This document shows positions 6,551 through 9,865 of a stretch of 9,865 bases of DNA, piece by piece. Numbering within the stretch: position 1 is the stretch's first letter; each line of letters begins with the position of its first letter. The notes under the pieces are model-generated. The model was given only the letters and a program-made list of their open reading frames with translations. It ran no database searches and had not been told where the DNA came from. Origin of the DNA: Bacteroidales bacterium. GTDB taxonomy: Bacteria > Bacteroidota > Bacteroidia > Bacteroidales > UBA7960. The translations under genes and the position numbers were made by a program. The stretch covers positions 1 to 9,865 of the forward strand of contig SLNU01000208.1 in the NCBI GenBank assembly GCA_007132865.1. Direction: 5' to 3'.

Positions 6551-8248
6551 ATGAAAAGAAACTTAACGGCAAGCGCACTCGCCTTGCTTCTTTGTCTGCC
6601 TGCCTTCTCAGGTGGATTTGAATTTTACGAGGCCATATCCACCTTCCAGGCCGACCGGGCGGCCCTGGAAAGAAAATATACCCTGAAAGAGACGCAGGAG
6701 TACTATGATCGGATGGATCAGTTGTATGCAGGCTGGCTCGCGCATTTAAAGACAGTTGATTACCAGGGATTGTCGTCGGATGGGAAGATCGACTACCTGC
6801 TGTTCAGCAATTTTTTGGAAAAAACCCTCTTTTTTCATGACCTGAACGAGCAGGCATTCCAGGAGGTGGCATTCGTGACAGTTTTTGCGGACGACCTGTA
6901 CAGGTTTATCCGGGAGCGCCGCAGGGGGAAGGACATCGACGGTCAGAAAAAATCGAACCTGTTCTTTGAGGCTTCCCGGCAGTTCAGGGAGGCTGCTGAA
7001 AAATTGGATGAACAGCCCCTGTTTGAAAACTGGATGGTGGCCGACAAGGCCGCTTCCGTGGTCAGTGACCTGCAAAACAACCTTTCCGAGGCCTATGGTT
7101 TCTATTTCGGCTACCACCCTGAGTTCACATGGTGGGCCGAAGCCCCTTTCAAACAATTGCAGTCTGATATCGAACGCTACCGGAAAAAACTGCAAGCACA
7201 TTATTCCACCGCCCTGGCAAGGGATGACGGCAGTGGGATCGTCGGGAAGCCGGAAGGACGCCACGCCCTGATCAACCGGCTGCAATACGAGTTTATCCCC
7301 TACACTCCCGAAGAGCTGCTGGAAGTAGGTCGGGAACAGCTGGACTGGTGCCGGAATGAAATGGTACTTGCCGCCCGTGAAATGGGCTTTGGGGAAGACT
7401 GGCGTGCCGCGCTTGAGCATGTGAAAAACCAATACGTTCCCGCAGGTGCGCAGCCTGCCATGATCAACCGCCTGGCGGAGGAAGCCATTGCCTTCATTGA
7501 GGACAATGACCTGCTGACCGTCCCTGACCTGGCCAAAGAAACCTGGCGCATGCAGATGATGAGTCCCGAAGCCCAGCTCGTAAGTCCATTTTTCCTGGGC
7601 GGAGAAGTGATACGAATTTCCTATCCGACAAATACAATGGATCATGATGCCAAAATGATGAGCCTCAGGGGCAACAACCCCCATTTCTGCATGGCGACCG
7701 TGCACCACGAGCTGATTGCCGGCCACCACTTGCAGGGGTTCATGAACCAGCGCCACAAACCCTATAGGCGGGTCCTGGGAACCCCCTTCTGGACTGAAGG
7801 CTGGGCACTATACTGGGAGTTCCTGCTGTATGAAAAAGGCCTGCCCCCGACCCCGGAAGACCGCATGGGATTCCTGTTCTGGAGGAAGCACCGGGCCGCG
7901 AGGATTATTTTCTCGCTGAACTATCACCTGGGCAATATGGGACCGCAGGAGTGCATTGACTTCCTGGTGCGTGAAGTCGGACATGAAAGGGCGAATGCCG
8001 AGGCGGAAGTGCGGCGTTCCTTTACCGGGCGGTACGATCCCCTTTACCAAATTGCCTATATGATCGGGGGCATTCAGTTTCAGGCCCTGCGCCGGGAGTT
8101 GGTGGACGAGGGACAAATGGGCCTGAAGGAATTCCACGATGCGGTGCTCAGGCAGAACAATGTGCCCGTGGAGCTGCTCAGGGCCATCCTCATGGAGAAA
8201 GACCTGCCCGAAGATTATTCAACCAACTGGCGCTTCCTGGATAATTAG
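6551..8248 (+). CDS. Exported DUF885-family putative zinc metallopeptidase
   Basis: This 565-residue protein is predicted to be exported and to hydrolyse peptides; the exact substrate is unknown. Seen: residues 1 to about 21 are a Sec signal peptide (basic MKRN, then ASALALLLCLPAFSGG). The cysteine in LLLCLP is not in a good lipobox, so a soluble periplasmic protein is more likely than a lipoprotein. The DUF885 signature is HHELIAGHHLQ at residues 385-395, with His386, Glu387 and His392/His393, followed by WTEGWALYWE with Glu416, the expected further metal ligand. Many family members have Pro where this one has Ala390. The family is annotated as a metallopeptidase mainly by motif and fold. 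I chose the ATG at 6551 over an in-frame GTG at 6545 because it places the basic residues directly at the N-terminus. The gene diverges from the regulator and precedes a sodium-dependent transporter by 70 bases. Confidence 0.88.
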   Translation: MKRNLTASALALLLCLPAFSGGFEFYEAISTFQADRAALERKYTLKETQEYYDRMDQLYAGWLAHLKTVDYQGLSSDGKIDYLLFSNFLEKTLFFHDLNEQAFQEVAFVTVFADDLYRFIRERRRGKDIDGQKKSNLFFEASRQFREAAEKLDEQPLFENWMVADKAASVVSDLQNNLSEAYGFYFGYHPEFTWWAEAPFKQLQSDIERYRKKLQAHYSTALARDDGSGIVGKPEGRHALINRLQYEFIPYTPEELLEVGREQLDWCRNEMVLAAREMGFGEDWRAALEHVKNQYVPAGAQPAMINRLAEEAIAFIEDNDLLTVPDLAKETWRMQMMSPEAQLVSPFFLGGEVIRISYPTNTMDHDAKMMSLRGNNPHFCMATVHHELIAGHHLQGFMNQRHKPYRRVLGTPFWTEGWALYWEFLLYEKGLPPTPEDRMGFLFWRKHRAARIIFSLNYHLGNMGPQECIDFLVREVGHERANAEAEVRRSFTGRYDPLYQIAYMIGGIQFQALRRELVDEGQMGLKEFHDAVLRQNNVPVELLRAILMEKDLPEDYSTNWRFLDN

Positions 8249-8257
8249 TCCAATCCA

Positions 8258-8325
8258 ATCCGATAAAACCTTTTCCATCCGCCAAACCATTTCTATCCGA
8301 CAAAAATAATTCCACCCGATGCAAG
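8258..8325 (+). repeat. Degenerate 18-19 base direct repeats between peptidase and transporter genes
   Basis: Four imperfect units begin with A(T/C)CCG at 8258, 8277, 8295 and 8314 (spacings 19, 18 and 19). The first three read ATCCGATAAAACC, ATCCGCCAAACC and ATCCGACAAAAAT; the fourth (ACCCGATGC) contains the transporter start codon. The repeats fill nearly the whole 70-base gap. They could be decayed duplications or a binding array that tunes transporter expression. No hairpin terminator is seen in the gap, so co-transcription with the peptidase is likely. Confidence 0.55.
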
Positions 8326-9800
8326 AAAAGCAACAGTTTTTTTCAAACAAACTTGGTTTTATTATGGCAGCCATCGCCATGGCTGTCGGTACAGGCAATA
8401 TCTGGAGGTTCCCACGCATGGCGGCTGCCCATGGGGGTGGTTCCTTTTTGATTATCCTGATCATTGCGGTTATTGTTTGCTCTGTCCCTTTGCTGATGTC
8501 TGAGATGGCCATCGGCCGGCATACCCGCAAGGGTTCTGTGGGGGCGATGGGGGACTTCATGGGTCGGCGGTTCAACTGGGTTGGGGCCTGGATGGGTTTT
8601 GTCTGCATTGCCATCATGTTCTATTACAGCGTGGTTACGGGCTGGACCATCAAATACGTGGTGCTGGCCCTGCAGGGAAATTTCACCCAGGGAAGCGACA
8701 CCAAGGTTTTGTGGGAAACCTTCTCCACAAATCCAAGGGAAACCATTTTTTATCACATGCTTGCCATGGGGCTGGCTTTCGGGATACTTTACCAGGGCGT
8801 GGTCAAGGGAATAGAGCGTTTCTCCAAAATTATTCTCCCGCTGCTGGCCCTGTTGCTGGTTGCCGGTGCCATCCGGGCGCTGACCCTTCCGGGGGCCTCG
8901 CTTGGGGTGCAATACCTCTTCCGGATCGATATGGACTACCTGCTGAACCCGCGTACCTGGCTGGAGGGGTTCACCCAGGCTGCCTGGTCGACCGGGGCAG
9001 GATGGGCACTGATGATGACTTATTCCATCTATACCAAGCCCAAAGACTCAATAGGAGGGAGCATGTTTGTGGTGGCCTATGCCGATGTGGCGGTGGCCAT
9101 TATTGCAGGACTGGCCATCCTGCCGACCATTTTTGCGCTGGCTCCGAGCATGGATTATGCGAATGAGGCGCTGGCGTCGGGGAATGTCGGACTGACTTTC
9201 ATTTATATGTCGGAATTGTTTACGACCATGCCCGGGGGGGGACTGATGGCGGTGTTCTTTTTCTTATGCCTGGCGTTTGCGGCCATTTCCTCGCTGATTT
9301 CGATGGTGGAGGTCGGGGTAGCCAATCTGGTCACTGCCGGATGGAACCGCAAAAGGGCGGTGATGCTGACCTGTGCAGCGGGCTTCGTATGTGGCATTCC
9401 CTCGGCCTATAGTTTGAATCTCCTGAACAACCAGGACTTCGTATGGGGGGTGGCCCTGCTGCTCAGCGGCATGTTCACCGCCATCGCCATCATGAAGTTC
9501 GGGGTCGAAAAAGTCCGCGTGGAACACCTGAACCAGCTTGGTGCAAAGGTGAAGATCGGGCGCTGGTACAACTGGCTGATCTACCTGAACCCCATCATCA
9601 TCGGTATCATCTTCATTTGGCTGATATACCAGTCCATCGTCTCAGACGTGGAAAACTGGTGGAATCCCCTTGCTGCCGAAAGCACCGGAACGATGGTGGT
9701 GCAGTGGATTCTGGTACTGGCCGTTTTATTGCTTGCGAACAGGTGGATCGGAAAATTCTTCAATCCACCAGCTTCCGAACAAGCAAGCGAGCCTCAATAA
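8319..9800 (+). CDS. Sodium-dependent amino-acid transporter of the NSS/SNF (LeuT-like) family
   Basis: This 493-residue inner-membrane symporter would use the sodium gradient to import an amino or imino acid. Seen: twelve hydrophobic helices at about 10-30, 41-65, 88-115, 142-160, 168-190, 220-240, 250-275, 306-338, 345-365, 373-395, 415-440 and 458-478. The unwound first helix carries AVGTGNIWRFP with Ala22, Val23, Asn27 and Arg30, the same numbers as in LeuT. Helix 6 carries GAGWALMMTYS with Thr234 (LeuT Thr254). Helix 8 has Ala321, Ser324 and Ser325, matching the Na2 site. Asp373 (QDFVWG) aligns with gate residue Asp404 of LeuT. The Na1 ligand Asn286 appears replaced in VVAYADVAVA near 255-256; this rests on a hand alignment. 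The substrate cannot be read directly; proline-type import is inferred only from context. The stop codon falls inside the first copy of a tandem repeat. Confidence 0.94.
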   Translation: MQEKQQFFSNKLGFIMAAIAMAVGTGNIWRFPRMAAAHGGGSFLIILIIAVIVCSVPLLMSEMAIGRHTRKGSVGAMGDFMGRRFNWVGAWMGFVCIAIMFYYSVVTGWTIKYVVLALQGNFTQGSDTKVLWETFSTNPRETIFYHMLAMGLAFGILYQGVVKGIERFSKIILPLLALLLVAGAIRALTLPGASLGVQYLFRIDMDYLLNPRTWLEGFTQAAWSTGAGWALMMTYSIYTKPKDSIGGSMFVVAYADVAVAIIAGLAILPTIFALAPSMDYANEALASGNVGLTFIYMSELFTTMPGGGLMAVFFFLCLAFAAISSLISMVEVGVANLVTAGWNRKRAVMLTCAAGFVCGIPSAYSLNLLNNQDFVWGVALLLSGMFTAIAIMKFGVEKVRVEHLNQLGAKVKIGRWYNWLIYLNPIIIGIIFIWLIYQSIVSDVENWWNPLAAESTGTMVVQWILVLAVLLLANRWIGKFFNPPASEQASEPQ

Positions 9801-9865
9801 CCGAACCTTCAGACCAGGCGGGGGAACCTCAATAACTGAACCTTCAGACCAGGCGGGGGAACCTC
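9796..9865. repeat. 35-base tandem direct repeat, two full copies, reaching the window edge
   Basis: Copies at 9796-9830 and 9831-9865 are identical except for one base (C at 9802, T at 9837). The match also extends four bases (CCTC) to the left of the first copy. Each unit starts AATAAC, contains GAACCTTCAG and GGCGGGGGAACCTC, and carries the shorter word GAACCT twice. The first unit includes the transporter TAA stop (9798-9800). No inverted repeat able to form a strong hairpin was found, so this does not look like a simple terminator. More copies may continue beyond the window. Confidence 0.9.

Noticed and set aside
6746..7756. A 336-codon minus-strand open frame opposite the peptidase
   Set aside because: It overlaps the body of the DUF885 gene in antisense, has low-complexity-like composition and no recognisable motif. 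Long shadow frames are common in GC-richer coding DNA.
9801..9865. Rho-independent terminator after the transporter
   Set aside because: The segment is direct repeats; no stable stem with a following T-run is present.
9796..9865. CRISPR array
   Set aside because: The 35-base units abut without spacers, and no cas genes are visible.

Overview
The window looks like anaerobic Bacteroidota DNA (Bacteroidales or Marinilabiliales type) of moderate to slightly high GC. The evidence is a periplasmic sensor with Reg_prop and Y_Y_Y domains, promoter -7 boxes of the form TAnnTTTG, a lack of strong Shine-Dalgarno sites, and an oxygen-sensitive glycyl radical enzyme. All six protein genes were read on both strands. 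No rRNA, tRNA, CRISPR array, transposase or phage gene was seen.

Layout. Minus strand, in transcription order: an AraC-family regulator (6389 to 5514), a glycyl-radical activase of the radical SAM family (5497 to 4697), a HypD-like glycyl radical enzyme (4700 to 2337), and a large sensor (2268 to beyond base 1). The first three are packed like an operon, with a 16-base gap and then an ATGA overlap. The sensor follows after 68 bases. Plus strand: an exported DUF885-type metallopeptidase (6551 to 8248), then after 70 bases a 12-helix sodium-dependent NSS/SNF transporter (8319 to 9800). The two groups diverge from a 161-base region that carries a Bacteroidota-type promoter on each strand.

Working model (inference). 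The glycyl radical enzyme is collinear with the trans-4-hydroxy-L-proline dehydratase of Clostridioides difficile as I remember it. It keeps every pocket residue I could place. Hydroxyproline comes mainly from collagen-like proteins and plant cell-wall glycoproteins. A peptidase that frees it, a sodium symporter that imports it, a dehydratase that turns it into pyrroline-5-carboxylate, and a local AraC regulator would together form a small hydroxyproline-peptide utilisation locus. No pyrroline-5-carboxylate reductase (proC) is in the window, and neither the peptidase nor the transporter has a substrate that can be read from sequence.

The right edge holds two copies of a 35-base tandem repeat that begins at the transporter stop codon. 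The sequence ends exactly at a unit boundary, which suggests a contig break inside a longer array.
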